A stretch of 64,000 nucleotides of DNA from assembly GCF_025947185.1 (NCBI RefSeq), contig NZ_CP110001.1, positions 744,001 to 808,000 of the forward strand, in the 5' to 3' direction. This DNA comes from Flavobacterium sp. N2038 (GTDB taxonomy: Bacteria > Bacteroidota > Bacteroidia > Flavobacteriales > Flavobacteriaceae). The position numbers and the translations under genes were made by a program. Below the pieces are notes generated by a model. That model was not told where the DNA came from. It did no database searches and saw nothing but the letters and a program-made list of their open reading frames with translations. Of the stretch, positions 50,569 to 59,817 are shown one piece after another (the first letter of the stretch is position 1; each line of letters starts with the position of its first letter).

Positions 50569-50880
50569 ATGATTATTTATAATATTACCACCAATATACA
50601 CGAAAGCGTTCATGACCAATGGTTAAAGTGGATGCAGGAAAAACACATACCTGAAATTTTGGCTACGAAAAAATTTTCATCGGCAAAAATTGTAAAAGTT
50701 CTAATTGAAGAAGAAATGGGCGGAATTACTTATTCAGTTCAATACACGACAGACAGTAAAGATACTCTGGAGAAATATTATCTGGAAGATCAGCCCCATT
50801 TTGACAGAGAAGCTCTGGAATTGTTTGCAGATAAAATGCTGTCTTTCAGAACAGAATTAGAAGTTATTTCTGAACACTAA
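50569..50880 (+). CDS. DUF4286 family protein
   Basis: 103 residues, a ferredoxin-like alpha+beta fold (MIIYNITTNIHESVHDQWLKWMQEKHIPEILATKKFSSAKIVKVLIEEEMGGITYSVQYTT). Very common in Bacteroidota, function unknown. The octamer array lies directly upstream of the start. Confidence 0.88.
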   Translation: MIIYNITTNIHESVHDQWLKWMQEKHIPEILATKKFSSAKIVKVLIEEEMGGITYSVQYTTDSKDTLEKYYLEDQPHFDREALELFADKMLSFRTELEVISEH

Positions 50881-50934
50881 TTTTATTTTTCAGTGTCGGT
50901 TTTCAGTTGAAAATTTTATTTAAAAAAGACTATT

Positions 50935-51120
50935 ATGGAAATTCGATTTCAAACAAAAGAGGAAAGCAATAAACAACAGCAAGACGATTTTTTAAAGTTG
51001 TCAAAAGCGGAAAGATTTTATAGTTTTTTACGTTTGAGTGAACGAATAAGCAGATTTCCTGTGAAAAACAAAGTAGATAAAAACAAAGACAATTTTGTAA
51101 TTGTTATAAAATCAGAATAA
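50935..51120 (+). CDS. Small partner of the nucleotidyltransferase (possible antitoxin)
   Basis: 61 residues, charged and helical (KEESNKQQQDDFLKLSKAERFYSFLRLSERISRFPVKN). Its stop overlaps the start of the nucleotidyltransferase by one base (TAATG), so the two are coupled. Size and layout fit an antitoxin or regulatory subunit, but no family is recognised. Confidence 0.65.
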   Translation: MEIRFQTKEESNKQQQDDFLKLSKAERFYSFLRLSERISRFPVKNKVDKNKDNFVIVIKSE

Positions 51121-51596
51121 TGTCAAAACTTTGGGATCAAAACATTGATGAATTTATTGCATTGGCTGCTAAACATAAGGTTCGAATGCTTATGGTTGGT
51201 GGAGGAGCTGTAAATTTTCATGGATATCAGAGACACTCTGCAGATGTGGATTTTTGGATAGAAACCACCGATGAGAATTTTAAAAAGTTAGTATTGGTTT
51301 TTAATGAAATGGGATATGAGATTGATGATTTTCCTGAAAATGTAAAATTACAGCAACAAAATATATCAATAAAATTTTCTCCGGTTGATCTGGATTTAGA
51401 ATTAATAACGAAATTTTCAGTAAACAGGACTTTTGAGGAAGCATATAATGACAGTGAGGAGGTTACTGTAAATGATAAAATATTTTTAAAATGGAACGTT
51501 TTGTCTTTAGAAGATTTGATTACAAGTAAAATAAAAGCAAATCGTGCAAAAGATTTATTAGATGTTCAACAGCTACGGGAAATAAATAAAAAATAA
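51120..51596 (+). CDS. Nucleotidyltransferase-fold protein (possible toxin)
   Basis: 158 residues. The minimal nucleotidyltransferase motif is GGGAVNFHGYQRHSADVDFWIE (about 27-48): GG, then D-x-D at the end, with a third acidic residue in VDLDLELI near residue 98. A SLEDLITSKIKANRAKDLLDVQQL helix closes the fold. It is like AbiEii/MNT-type enzymes. Coupled to a 61-residue partner, it could be a toxin-antitoxin pair, or a housekeeping nucleotidyltransferase. Confidence 0.75.
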   Translation: MSKLWDQNIDEFIALAAKHKVRMLMVGGGAVNFHGYQRHSADVDFWIETTDENFKKLVLVFNEMGYEIDDFPENVKLQQQNISIKFSPVDLDLELITKFSVNRTFEEAYNDSEEVTVNDKIFLKWNVLSLEDLITSKIKANRAKDLLDVQQLREINKK

Positions 51597-51597
51597 A

Positions 51598-51619
51598 GCT
51601 TTGAGTCTTTGAGCCTTTG
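51598..51619 (+). repeat. Octamer array supplying a -33 element
   Basis: CTTTGAGT, CTTTGAGC, CTTTGCAG at 8-base spacing. The second TTTG (51608-51611) is the -33 element of the rsmA promoter. Confidence 0.7.
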
Positions 51620-51639
51620 CAGTAAAAAGAATACTTTTG
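51608..51639 (+). promoter_or_regulatory. Complete promoter (TTTG-N20-TACTTTTG) of rsmA
   Basis: TTTG at 51608-51611 and TACTTTTG at 51632-51639, exactly 20 bases apart. The ATG at 51667 follows; a ten-residue longer TTG-started frame would begin inside this promoter. Confidence 0.75.
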
Positions 51640-51666
51640 CAGCCTCGTGGCAAAACAGGTAAGAAA

Positions 51667-52452
51667 ATGGAAAAAGTAAAAGCCAAAAAACATTTAGGAC
51701 AACACTTTCTTAAAGACGAAAGCGTGGCAAAAGCTATTGCAGACACTTTAAGTCTTAATGGATATGATGAGGTTTTAGAAATAGGACCAGGGATGGGTGT
51801 GTTGACTAAGTATTTACTTGATAAGCCCGTTAATACCCATGTAATTGAGATTGACACAGAATCTGTGGCATATCTGGATGTAAATTATCCAAAATTAAAA
51901 GATAAGATTATCTCTCAGGATTTCCTGAAATACAATATAAAAGAGGTTTATGAAGACAAACAATTCGCAATAATTGGGAACTTTCCATATAATATTTCGA
52001 CTCAGATTGTTTTCAGAACTTTAGAGTTTAAACACCAGATTCCTGAATTCTCAGGAATGTTTCAAAAAGAAGTAGCAGAACGAATCTGCGAGAAAAAAGG
52101 TTCAAAGGCCTACGGAATCTTATCCGTTTTGGCTCAGGCTTTCTATGATACAGAGTACTTGTTTACTGTAGACGAAAATGTTTTTATTCCTCCGCCCAAG
52201 GTCAAGTCGGGTGTGATGAGAATGACCCGAAAGGAAGATTACAGTCTTCCTTGTGGTGAAAAGTTATTTTTTACGGTTGTAAAAACGGCTTTTCAACAAA
52301 GACGAAAAACATTACGTAACAGTTTGAAAACATTAAATTTATCAGACAAATTGCGAGAAGACACTATCTTTGATAAACGTCCCGAGCAGCTTAGCGTTGA
52401 CGAATTTATTGTTTTGACTCAAAAAATAGAAGCCGATGGAGTTCAAAGTTAG
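51667..52452 (+). CDS. rsmA: 16S rRNA dimethyladenosine transferase
   Basis: 261 residues from ATG 51667 ([15 protein letters not shown]). It methylates the two adjacent adenines of the helix-45 loop of 16S rRNA. The SAM-binding motif is [12 protein letters not shown] (about residue 36), with E for ribose near VIEID and the catalytic motif NFPYNIST (about 108). A C-terminal helical domain completes KsgA. Its end overlaps the start of mgtE by 17 bases. Confidence 0.96.
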   Translation: MEKVKAKKHLGQHFLKDESVAKAIADTLSLNGYDEVLEIGPGMGVLTKYLLDKPVNTHVIEIDTESVAYLDVNYPKLKDKIISQDFLKYNIKEVYEDKQFAIIGNFPYNISTQIVFRTLEFKHQIPEFSGMFQKEVAERICEKKGSKAYGILSVLAQAFYDTEYLFTVDENVFIPPPKVKSGVMRMTRKEDYSLPCGEKLFFTVVKTAFQQRRKTLRNSLKTLNLSDKLREDTIFDKRPEQLSVDEFIVLTQKIEADGVQS

Positions 52453-53785
52453 TAAAGAATTAATCCAGCAATTAGAGGAGCACATCGTTAGTAAAAACGA
52501 CAAAGAACTTGAAGTTTTACTTAATGATTTGCACCATGCCGATATCGCCGAAATCCTGGATGAATTGGATTTTGACGAAGCAACCTACATTTTTAAGGTG
52601 CTGGATAGTGATAAAACGGCAGAAATTCTTCTTGAATTAGAAGATGATTTGCGTGAGAATATCTTAAGCCGGCTTTCCCCAAAAGAAATCGCAGAAGAGC
52701 TTGATGAGCTTGAAACCAATGATGCGGCCGACATTATCGCAGAACTTTCGCAGGAAATTAAAGCGGAGGTAATCTCGGAGTTAATTGACGTTGAACATGC
52801 AAAAGACATTGTCGAACTTTTACGCTATGATGAAAATACAGCGGGTGGTTTGATGGGAAAAGAGCTTGTAAAAGTCAATGAAAACTGGAATGTACTTACA
52901 TGTGTGAAAGAAATGCGAATCCAGGCCGAAAATGTATCAAGAGTACATTCTATTTATGTGGTCGATGATGAAAACCGCTTAAAAGGAAGATTGTCTCTGA
53001 AAGATTTACTTACTTCTTCGACCAAAACGCAAATTGGCGATGTTTATATCCGAAAATTAAATTTTGTAAAAGTGGATACGGAAGATGTTGAGGTAGCGCG
53101 TATCATGCAAAAGTACGATTTGGAGGCTATTCCGGTTGTAGATGAACTTGGACGATTGGTAGGAAGAATTACAATCGATGACATCGTAGACGTAATCAAG
53201 GAAGAAGCAGATAAAGATTATCAATTAGCAGCGGGTATTACACAAGACATTGAAACTAATGACAGTGTTCTTGAATTAACCAAAGCTCGTTTACCATGGC
53301 TTTTAATTGGTATGGTTATCGAAATTGTAGCTTCTTTTGTTTTAAAAGATAACGAGACAGCTTTTCAGAAATATTCCACTTTAATTATTTTTGTGCCATT
53401 ACTTTCGGCAACTGCAGGAAATATTGGTGTTCAGGCATCAGCGATTGTTGTACAGGGTTTGGCAAACGGAACTTTAAAAGAATTCAGTCGTAGTTATTTT
53501 AGTAAAGAAATTACAGTATCCATGATTTCCGGAACTATAATCTCGTTACTTCTTCTAGGGTACCACTCTTTGATGTATGGACAATATTTAGTAGGATTGG
53601 CAATTTCAATTTCTATGATTGTTGTAATCATGTTTGCTGCAACTTTGGGAACTTTGGTGCCACTTTTTCTGCACAAAAATAAAATAGATCCGGCTATTGC
53701 GACAGGTCCGTTTATTACCACAACCAATGATGTATTTGGAATTATGCTCTACTTTGGAGTAGCCAAAATGATTCTTGGATTCTAA
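52436..53785 (+). CDS. mgtE: Magnesium transporter MgtE
   Basis: 449 residues. An N-terminal superhelical domain (about 1-125) and two CBS motifs (about 130-250) form the cytoplasmic Mg2+ sensor; five membrane helices follow (about 285-449). The pore-helix region [18 protein letters not shown] (about 325-342) is characteristic. It admits Mg2+ when cytoplasmic Mg2+ is low. It overlaps rsmA, so it is coupled. Confidence 0.95.
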   Translation: MEFKVSKELIQQLEEHIVSKNDKELEVLLNDLHHADIAEILDELDFDEATYIFKVLDSDKTAEILLELEDDLRENILSRLSPKEIAEELDELETNDAADIIAELSQEIKAEVISELIDVEHAKDIVELLRYDENTAGGLMGKELVKVNENWNVLTCVKEMRIQAENVSRVHSIYVVDDENRLKGRLSLKDLLTSSTKTQIGDVYIRKLNFVKVDTEDVEVARIMQKYDLEAIPVVDELGRLVGRITIDDIVDVIKEEADKDYQLAAGITQDIETNDSVLELTKARLPWLLIGMVIEIVASFVLKDNETAFQKYSTLIIFVPLLSATAGNIGVQASAIVVQGLANGTLKEFSRSYFSKEITVSMISGTIISLLLLGYHSLMYGQYLVGLAISISMIVVIMFAATLGTLVPLFLHKNKIDPAIATGPFITTTNDVFGIMLYFGVAKMILGF

Positions 53786-53895
53786 ATTTTTGCCACAAAT
53801 TAGCAGATTGCAGTGATTTAAGATCTTTAAAATCTACGTAATTTGTAGTCGAAAAAGATGCTGTTAATCAGCAGTAATAAATAAAACCAAGCAGA

Positions 53896-54681
53896 ATGAA
53901 AGTACACATTATAGGGGGAGGAAACCTTGGGGTTTCTATCGCCATAGGAATTGCAAAATTTTCAAAAAACAATCAGGTTACCGTTACAAGAAGAAACATC
54001 GCCAGTATTCAATATTTGTCTGAGTATGGAATAACCGTTTCTAACGATAATAAACACAATATAAAAGAGGCCGATGTGGTAATTTTAACCATTAAACCGT
54101 ATCAGGTTGATACAGTTTTGGCCGAAATTCTGCCAGTTATTCAAAACAAAACAATTGCCTCGGCGGTTAGCGGATTGTCTCTGGATATGCTTCAGGAAAA
54201 AACAAATAACGAATTTCCGGTTGTGCGTATTATGCCAAACATTGCTGCGCAGTTTGGAGAATCGGCAACTTGCATTTCTTTTCCCGAAACAGACCGTGAA
54301 GAAGCTATGCCAATCGTAGACTTATTTCAGGACTTAGGAACTGCCCCGATTATTGACGAAAAATTAATGGATGCAGCGACAGTTTTAGGCGCTTGCGGAA
54401 CAGCTTATGCGTTAAGATATATTCGCGCTTCTATGCAAGCCGGAATCGAAATAGGATTTGATTCTAATACTGCTTTGGCAATTGCTGCGCAAACGGTAAA
54501 AGGAGCGGCCAAAATGTTGTTGGAGGAAAAAGTACATCCGGAACAATTAATCGACCGTGTAACAACGCCTCAAGGCTGTACAATTGTCGGCTTAAATGAA
54601 ATGGAACATAACGGTTTCAGTTCTTCTCTTATAAAAGGAATCAAAACATCTTTGAAACAAATTAAAGGATTGCTAAAATAG
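53896..54681 (+). CDS. proC: Pyrroline-5-carboxylate reductase
   Basis: 261 residues. N-terminal NAD(P)-binding GGGNLGVSIAIG (about 6-17), then a helical dimerisation domain with the family stretch LMDAATVLGACGTAYALRYI (about 156-175) and VTTPQGCTIVGLNEME (about 220-235). Final step of proline synthesis. Normal length. The 53786-53895 gap holds a fragment of the repeat family seen at 31592. Confidence 0.92.
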   Translation: MKVHIIGGGNLGVSIAIGIAKFSKNNQVTVTRRNIASIQYLSEYGITVSNDNKHNIKEADVVILTIKPYQVDTVLAEILPVIQNKTIASAVSGLSLDMLQEKTNNEFPVVRIMPNIAAQFGESATCISFPETDREEAMPIVDLFQDLGTAPIIDEKLMDAATVLGACGTAYALRYIRASMQAGIEIGFDSNTALAIAAQTVKGAAKMLLEEKVHPEQLIDRVTTPQGCTIVGLNEMEHNGFSSSLIKGIKTSLKQIKGLLK

Positions 54682-54694
54682 AATTACTAATCCT

Positions 54695-54739
54695 GAAAAC
54701 TCCAAATTCCAAACTCCAATTTTCTGATTGGGATTTGGA
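54695..54739. terminator. Terminator between convergent proC and cytochrome genes
   Basis: TCCAAATTCCAAACTCCAAT folds back on ATTGGGATTTGGA with some mismatches around a TTTTCTG loop, then T7. Good but imperfect stem. Confidence 0.6.
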
Positions 54740-54744
54740 TTTTT

Positions 54745-55146
54745 TTATTTTGAATGGCAATATTTAATTAAAGTGATGATTTCTTCTTTTGTTAAGGTTT
54801 TAGAAAACATTGTTTTGTGATAATCAATTGCTAGTATTTCGACTTTTGAGCTATCAATTTTATGTTTTTTATTGGTTAACCAGTTTATAAAAACAATAGA
54901 GTCGGTTTCGTGGAGAGCAGGCCCTGTAGATTTGGAGTTTAATTTGTGGCAGGCTGCACAATTAGAATCAAATAGTATTTTTCCTTTTTCCTGGTTAGTT
55001 GTTAAATCGGGGTTCCCGCAAGATGGTGGCTTTGGACTGGCAGTGTCAGAGTTTTCAGAAACAGTATTCATCCTGTAAATAATTATTCCTGTAAGCAGAA
55101 CAATTAAGGTAATTGAAGAAATTAATATGAATCTGATTTTTTTCAT
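54745..55146 (-). CDS. Membrane-anchored c-type cytochrome
   Basis: 133 residues. An N-terminal membrane segment (about 3-25) anchors a periplasmic domain with one haem site C63-A-A-C66-H67 and a probable distal methionine near TMFSKTLTKEEI. It looks like a class I cytochrome c for electron transfer; the partner oxidase or reductase is not in the window. Confidence 0.9.
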   Translation of the reverse strand: MKKIRFILISSITLIVLLTGIIIYRMNTVSENSDTASPKPPSCGNPDLTTNQEKGKILFDSNCAACHKLNSKSTGPALHETDSIVFINWLTNKKHKIDSSKVEILAIDYHKTMFSKTLTKEEIITLIKYCHSK

Positions 55147-55177
55147 TTTATCTTTTCATCAAAAGTTACTTCTCTGT

Positions 55178-55477
55178 TTAGCTAAAAACTTCATAATGTG
55201 CTACATTTTCTTCAAATTCTAAAAGAAAGTGATCATCTTCAGGATAGTATTTTGCTTTATCAATAGATTTTCCGGCAAAATTTTTAATTACTTCCCAATT
55301 CTCCCAGTAAGTCAAAAGCGTAAAATGGCCTTCGTTGTTTTTGATGTTTCTTAAAAAAGATAGTTTAACAAAGCCAGGTGTTTTCTCATAATCAGGGATT
55401 GCAGTTTTGATTAAAAACGCCGTGTAAGCTTCATAATTCTCAATACTTGTTTTTCCGTGCCAGATTCTTGCAATCAT
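55178..55477 (-). CDS. Antibiotic-biosynthesis-monooxygenase-like (ABM) protein
   Basis: 99 residues in a single ferredoxin-like ABM domain (MIARIWHGKTSIENYEAYTAFLIKTAIPDYEKTPGFVKLSFLRN). Typically a dimeric small oxygenase or haem-binding protein; the substrate is unknown. Just upstream, 25 bases away, is nhaA on the same strand. Confidence 0.85.
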   Translation of the reverse strand: MIARIWHGKTSIENYEAYTAFLIKTAIPDYEKTPGFVKLSFLRNIKNNEGHFTLLTYWENWEVIKNFAGKSIDKAKYYPEDDHFLLEFEENVAHYEVFS

Positions 55478-55502
55478 ACTATTGAGTTTTAGATTTTGGA
55501 TG

Positions 55503-56654
55503 TCATTTTTTTATGCTTTTTTTGTTTTTTAAGACAAATTTTAAAAAGGTAAAGCCCAAAATTCCAGAAAAAACGGAAGCAATTAAAATTGCTATTTTAG
55601 AAAAAACAATAGTTTCATGATCTGTAAAAGCCAGGATGGTAATAAAAATGGACATCGTAAACCCAATTCCCCCTAACATTCCGGCGCCTAATATGTGAGA
55701 CCACTTTAAGTTTTTTGGTAAAGCACACAAACCGGCGGTTACTCCAATCGAAGAGAAAAGAAGGATTCCTAATGGTTTTCCAATAACAAGACCCAGAATA
55801 ATTCCGAATGTGTTTGGGTGATTTAGTCCTTCATGCCAATCAGAATCAATCGCAATGCAGGTATTAGCCATAGCAAATAGCGGTAAAATGATAAAGCTGA
55901 CAGGTTTGTGTAAAAAGTGTTGTAAACGATAAGAAGAAGTTTTTTTTCCTCCGTCACCAAAAGGAATAACAAAAGCTAATATAACTCCGGTTATTGTAGC
56001 GTGAACTCCTGAGTTTAACATAAAATACCACATTATAGCACCACCAATTAAATAGGGTATCAGATTGTGAATTTTCATTCGGTTTAAAACAAATAATAAG
56101 AGCCAAATACCCAAAGCGATAGCGAGATTAACAAAGGCAATAGACGAGGTATAAAAAACGGCAATTACAATTATAGCACCCAAATCGTCTATAACGGCTA
56201 GAGCGGTCAGGAATACTTTTAAAGAAGAAGGAACTTTGCTTCCTAAAAGAGATAAAATTCCAATTGCAAAAGCAATGTCTGTTGCCATCGGGATTCCGGC
56301 GCCATTTTGGGTGGCGGTTCCATAATTTAAAGCCATAAAGATTCCGGCAGGAACAAGCATTCCGCCAATAGCAGCCATAATGGGCAAAGAAGCATTTTTT
56401 ATATTGGATAATTCTCCATGATAAATTTCGCGCTCCAGTTCTAACCCAATCAGCAAAAAGAAAATGGTCATTAAACCATCATTAATCCAGTGCGTTATGG
56501 AATGACCGCCTAAATCTTTTTCCCAAAATGCAATATATTCTGTCGAATAAGCTGAATTTGCCAGATATAAGGAGCAGATTGTTACAAACAATAATAGTAG
56601 CCCTCCAGATTTTTCATTATTAAAAAAAGAGTTAAAAGTCTTAGTTATTTTCAT
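55503..56654 (-). CDS. nhaA: Na+/H+ antiporter NhaA
   Basis: 383 residues, twelve membrane helices. The ion-binding aspartates are D156-D157 in AVIDDLGAI, and D126 in ATDIAFAIG corresponds to a further conserved aspartate. Exports Na+ in exchange for protons at alkaline pH. Full length with a clear ATG at 56652-56654. Confidence 0.95.
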   Translation of the reverse strand: MKITKTFNSFFNNEKSGGLLLLFVTICSLYLANSAYSTEYIAFWEKDLGGHSITHWINDGLMTIFFLLIGLELEREIYHGELSNIKNASLPIMAAIGGMLVPAGIFMALNYGTATQNGAGIPMATDIAFAIGILSLLGSKVPSSLKVFLTALAVIDDLGAIIVIAVFYTSSIAFVNLAIALGIWLLLFVLNRMKIHNLIPYLIGGAIMWYFMLNSGVHATITGVILAFVIPFGDGGKKTSSYRLQHFLHKPVSFIILPLFAMANTCIAIDSDWHEGLNHPNTFGIILGLVIGKPLGILLFSSIGVTAGLCALPKNLKWSHILGAGMLGGIGFTMSIFITILAFTDHETIVFSKIAILIASVFSGILGFTFLKFVLKNKKSIKK

Positions 56655-56776
56655 TTGAAGGGTATGATTTTGAAAGAAAGGATTTTTTTAATCCAAGTTT
56701 TTCAAAGTTAAAAAAAAATATGGTCAATAAAAATTCTGACGTTTTGTAATGAGTATTTCTTTTCTAAATCGATAGA

Positions 56777-56806
56777 AAAACCGCCGAAAAAAGATTAGGC
56801 GGTTTT
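56777..56806 (-). terminator. Terminator of the alpha/beta hydrolase gene
   Basis: AAAACCGCC / GGCGGTTTT arms with a 12-base loop, just past the stop at 56816 on the minus strand. Confidence 0.82.
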
Positions 56807-56815
56807 AGTATATTT

Positions 56816-57505
56816 TTAGAGAGCAGCGGCAGCTTCTAAAATTAAAACGCTTACTTCTTTTGGCTTTGATGCCAGCGAAGCATGACCAGCGTCTAAGTGA
56901 ATGATTTTTTTAGGATTTAGCTGTTCTGCCATTTCTTTCTGAGTTTCTGGCGGAATCATATTATCATGATTAGAAATTTGATACCAGCTTGGCTTAGTTT
57001 TCCATGCAGGTTCGCCAGCCTGATCTCCAAAACATTGACCGTGTATAGGTTTTTGAGCCAGTGCCATAACTAAAGCTCTTTCTTCGTCTAAATCCTGTCC
57101 AAATGATTGGTGAAATTCATCATATTTAATCCATAAAAATCCTTTAGGATCGGGATAAATACTGGCGCCTCCAGAGCCTGCCCTGCGGCCCAATAGAGCT
57201 CCTAAACTATCTCCTGCAGCCGGTGCAAATGCGGCAATATAAACCAGGCCCGCAACTTTATCGTGGTTTCCCGCTCCGGAAATTACTGCTCCTCCATATG
57301 AATGCCCGACCAGCAGCACTTTGCCGTCTTGAGCATCAATTAAATCTTTGGTTTTATTAATGTCATCTTGTAAAGAGGTCAGCGGGTTTTGTACACTACG
57401 CACTTTATATCCTTTTTTTGCCAGTTCAGGAATTACATATTGCCAATGCGATCCATCTCCCCAGGCTCCATGAACCAAAATAATGGTTAAATCTTGTGTT
57501 GCCAT
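56816..57505 (-). CDS. Alpha/beta hydrolase
   Basis: 229 residues. Nucleophile elbow GHSYGG with S69, oxyanion HGAWGDGSHW near residue 12, and the catalytic histidine H207 in LDAGHASL. The closest resemblance is to small esterase or salicylate-esterase-like hydrolases; the substrate is unknown. No signal peptide. A cluster of repeated ATTGATTAAC words lies upstream. Confidence 0.9.
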   Translation of the reverse strand: MATQDLTIILVHGAWGDGSHWQYVIPELAKKGYKVRSVQNPLTSLQDDINKTKDLIDAQDGKVLLVGHSYGGAVISGAGNHDKVAGLVYIAAFAPAAGDSLGALLGRRAGSGGASIYPDPKGFLWIKYDEFHQSFGQDLDEERALVMALAQKPIHGQCFGDQAGEPAWKTKPSWYQISNHDNMIPPETQKEMAEQLNPKKIIHLDAGHASLASKPKEVSVLILEAAAAL

Positions 57506-57575
57506 AATTGTTGTATTGTTTAATTGGTTAAAACGTAAAATACTTGTTTAGAATTTAATGTCATTTTGTTGAAAC

Positions 57576-57677
57576 GATTGATCAACTAATTTTTTGAGGC
57601 TAAGGAAAAGATGGGTATGTTTTATTATTCAATTGATTAACAGATGTATATAAAATTATGAAAATTAATTGATTAAC
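57576..57677. repeat. Three AATTGATTAAC-type words upstream of the hydrolase gene
   Basis: GATTGATCAAC at 57576-57586, AATTGATTAAC at 57631-57641 and AATTGATTAAC at 57667-57677, with a weaker match (AATTGGTTAAA) near 57518. They lie 70-170 bases upstream of the minus-strand gene start, so they could be regulator sites. The rest of the 57506-57870 gap shows only the promoter at 57843. Confidence 0.45.
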
Positions 57678-57842
57678 TCTTAGTAGTGATTTGTTTTTGT
57701 ACGGATAAATTTAAGAATGAAGCGGTTGTTTATTAGTTTGAGACGTATTTCCTTTACTTTATTGAAAGTATAGGCAAGTTTCTTTAAGATGGCAAGAGTT
57801 TATATCACTAATAATTCAGTAAAAAACTTAGAGAATTAACCG

Positions 57843-57850
57843 TATTTTTG
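57843..57850 (+). promoter_or_regulatory. -7 promoter box (TATTTTTG)
   Basis: TAnnTTTG match 20 bases before the ATG of the dehydrogenase gene. Confidence 0.5.
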
Positions 57851-57870
57851 TTTCTATAAATTAAATAAAA

Positions 57871-58821
57871 ATGAGTGTAAAAATTCTACATATTGACAGT
57901 AACCACCCAATTCTATGGAAACAACTGGAAGAGGCTGGTTTTGAAAATTATGCTGATTTTACTTCTTCTAAAGAAGAAATTGAGGCAAAAATTCAGGATT
58001 ATAATGGAATCGTAATTCGCAGCCGATTTAAAATTGACAAAACATTTCTGGACAAAGCAGTCAATTTGCAGTTTATTGCAAGAGTAGGAGCGGGTCTGGA
58101 AAGTATTGATTGTGATTATGCTTTGGATAAAGACATCGAATTAATTGCTGCTCCGGAAGGAAATTGTAATGCAGTTGCAGAACATACTCTGGGAATGATT
58201 CTTTCTCTTTTTAATAAATTGAACATTGCCGATTATGAAATTCGTTCAGGTCAATGGAATAGAGAAAGTAATCGCGGTCATGAGCTTGATGGAAAAACCG
58301 TTGGGATTATTGGATATGGAAATATGGGTAAAGCCTTCGCAAAAAAACTGAGAGGATTTGATGTTGAGGTTCTGTGTTACGATATTCAGGATAATGTAGG
58401 GGATGAGAATGCCAGACAAGTTTCATTAAAAGAACTACATGAAAAAACAGATGTTTTGAGTTTGCATATCCCGTGGACCCCTGAAACGGATAAAATGGTT
58501 GACGAGGCATTTATTTATGAGTTCAAAAAACCAATATGGATAATTAATACCTCTCGGGGTAAAAATATTGTAACCGCTGATTTAGTTGCAACAATGAAGT
58601 TAGGAAAAGTACTTGGTGCAGGCCTGGATGTTTTGGAGTATGAAAAACTGTCTTTTGAGACCCTTTTTCAGGATAAAAATACACCAGAAGCTTTTCAATA
58701 TCTTTTAGATGGCCGAAAAGTAATCTTAACACCGCATATTGCAGGTTGGACTTTTGAAAGTCATGAGCGCTTAGCGCAGGTAATCGTTGATAAAATTAAA
58801 AGTCTTTATAAAGTTAAGTAG
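57871..58821 (+). CDS. D-isomer-specific 2-hydroxyacid dehydrogenase (SerA-like)
   Basis: 316 residues. The NAD-binding motif is TVGIIGYGNMGKAF (about 145-158), followed by the catalytic Arg (NTSRGKNI), Glu (LDVLEYEKL) and His (LTPHIAGW), in that order as in this family. No C-terminal ACT domain, so it lacks serine feedback; it could be 3-phosphoglycerate dehydrogenase or another hydroxyacid dehydrogenase. Monocistronic. Confidence 0.9.
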   Translation: MSVKILHIDSNHPILWKQLEEAGFENYADFTSSKEEIEAKIQDYNGIVIRSRFKIDKTFLDKAVNLQFIARVGAGLESIDCDYALDKDIELIAAPEGNCNAVAEHTLGMILSLFNKLNIADYEIRSGQWNRESNRGHELDGKTVGIIGYGNMGKAFAKKLRGFDVEVLCYDIQDNVGDENARQVSLKELHEKTDVLSLHIPWTPETDKMVDEAFIYEFKKPIWIINTSRGKNIVTADLVATMKLGKVLGAGLDVLEYEKLSFETLFQDKNTPEAFQYLLDGRKVILTPHIAGWTFESHERLAQVIVDKIKSLYKVK

Positions 58822-59010
58822 TTTTGAATTTAAAGATTAAATAACGAGTCTTTTCCTGTAAATATTTCAATTGTTATTAGTTTTGTATGGTAATTTTTAA
58901 TAATATTGTTGCCAATTCGTAAAGAATGAATCTAAATAAATTCTTTTTGAAGTGAGGAGAAACCGAAAATCCTTAAAGAGTAGGTTTATTAAACTAATTT
59001 TTAATTAATT

Positions 59011-59436
59011 ATGATTGAATGGTACAAAAAAGTAGTTTTTGAAAACTATGCAAACTTTAAAGGACGTGCAAGAAGAAGTGAGTACTGGTATTTTGCACTT
59101 GCAAATGGTATAATTTCTATAGCGTTAATAATTACAGGCTTAATTATAGGTGGTCTTTTAGGAGATGTTGCTACAGGAGGAATTATAGGATATGGACTTT
59201 TTATTCTTTACACTTTTGCTACGCTTATTCCGGGATTAGCAGTTATTGCAAGAAGAATGCATGATATCGATAAAAGTGGCTGGTACTATTGTGTTGCTTT
59301 TATTCCTTTTGCAGGTGGAATCTGGTTATTGATTTTATTATGCACAGAAGGAAACTACGGATCAAATCAATATGGTTCTGATCCGAAAAATGATGTAGAA
59401 GAAATTAATGAAATTGGCAAAGTTGAATTACAATAA
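59011..59436 (+). CDS. DUF805 membrane protein
   Basis: 141 residues. The start FKGRARRSEYWYFALANGIISIALIITGLI is the DUF805 signature; three or four membrane helices follow, with ARRMHDIDKSGWYYCVAFIP (about 90-109) and LCTEGNYGSNQYGSDP near the end. Inner-membrane, unknown function. Eighteen bases before the first TM2 gene. Confidence 0.92.
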   Translation: MIEWYKKVVFENYANFKGRARRSEYWYFALANGIISIALIITGLIIGGLLGDVATGGIIGYGLFILYTFATLIPGLAVIARRMHDIDKSGWYYCVAFIPFAGGIWLLILLCTEGNYGSNQYGSDPKNDVEEINEIGKVELQ

Positions 59437-59453
59437 TTAAATAATTAATAAAA

Positions 59454-59732
59454 ATGGAAACTACAAAACCAGAAAGCTGGAACACACCGTCTCAACCAAG
59501 ACAAGAGAATAAAAAAGTATTAGCCGGAATTATGGCGATTATATTTGGATACTTAGGGATTCATAAATTTATCTTAGGATACACTCAGGAAGGAATTATA
59601 CAATTAGTAATAAGTGTTGTTACTTGCGGATTAGGTGGGATTATCGGATTTGTTGAAGGGATTATTTACCTGACTAAATCAGATGAAGATTTCTATCAGA
59701 CGTATCAGGTAGGTAAGAAAGGCTGGTTCTAA
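59454..59732 (+). CDS. TM2-domain protein, copy 1
   Basis: 92 residues. A soluble N-terminal METTKPESWNTPSQPRQENKK is followed by two membrane helices with the TM2 signature GYLGIHKFILGYTQEGIIQLV (about 33-53) and a GIIGFVEGIIYLTKSDEDF ending. Paralogue of the gene at 59818. Function unknown; shares an operon with the DUF805 gene. Confidence 0.92.
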   Translation: METTKPESWNTPSQPRQENKKVLAGIMAIIFGYLGIHKFILGYTQEGIIQLVISVVTCGLGGIIGFVEGIIYLTKSDEDFYQTYQVGKKGWF

Positions 59733-59742
59733 TTACTATATT

Positions 59743-59778
59743 AAATCCCGTTCATGATAATGAATGGGATTTTTTTTG
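59743..59778 (+). terminator. Terminator after TM2 copy 1
   Basis: AAATCCCGTTCAT / ATGAATGGGATTT arms (with one G-T pair) and a T run. Confidence 0.82.
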
Positions 59779-59817
59779 CATAATGTTTTTTTATCAATTT
59801 TTTTAAATATTTAAAAT

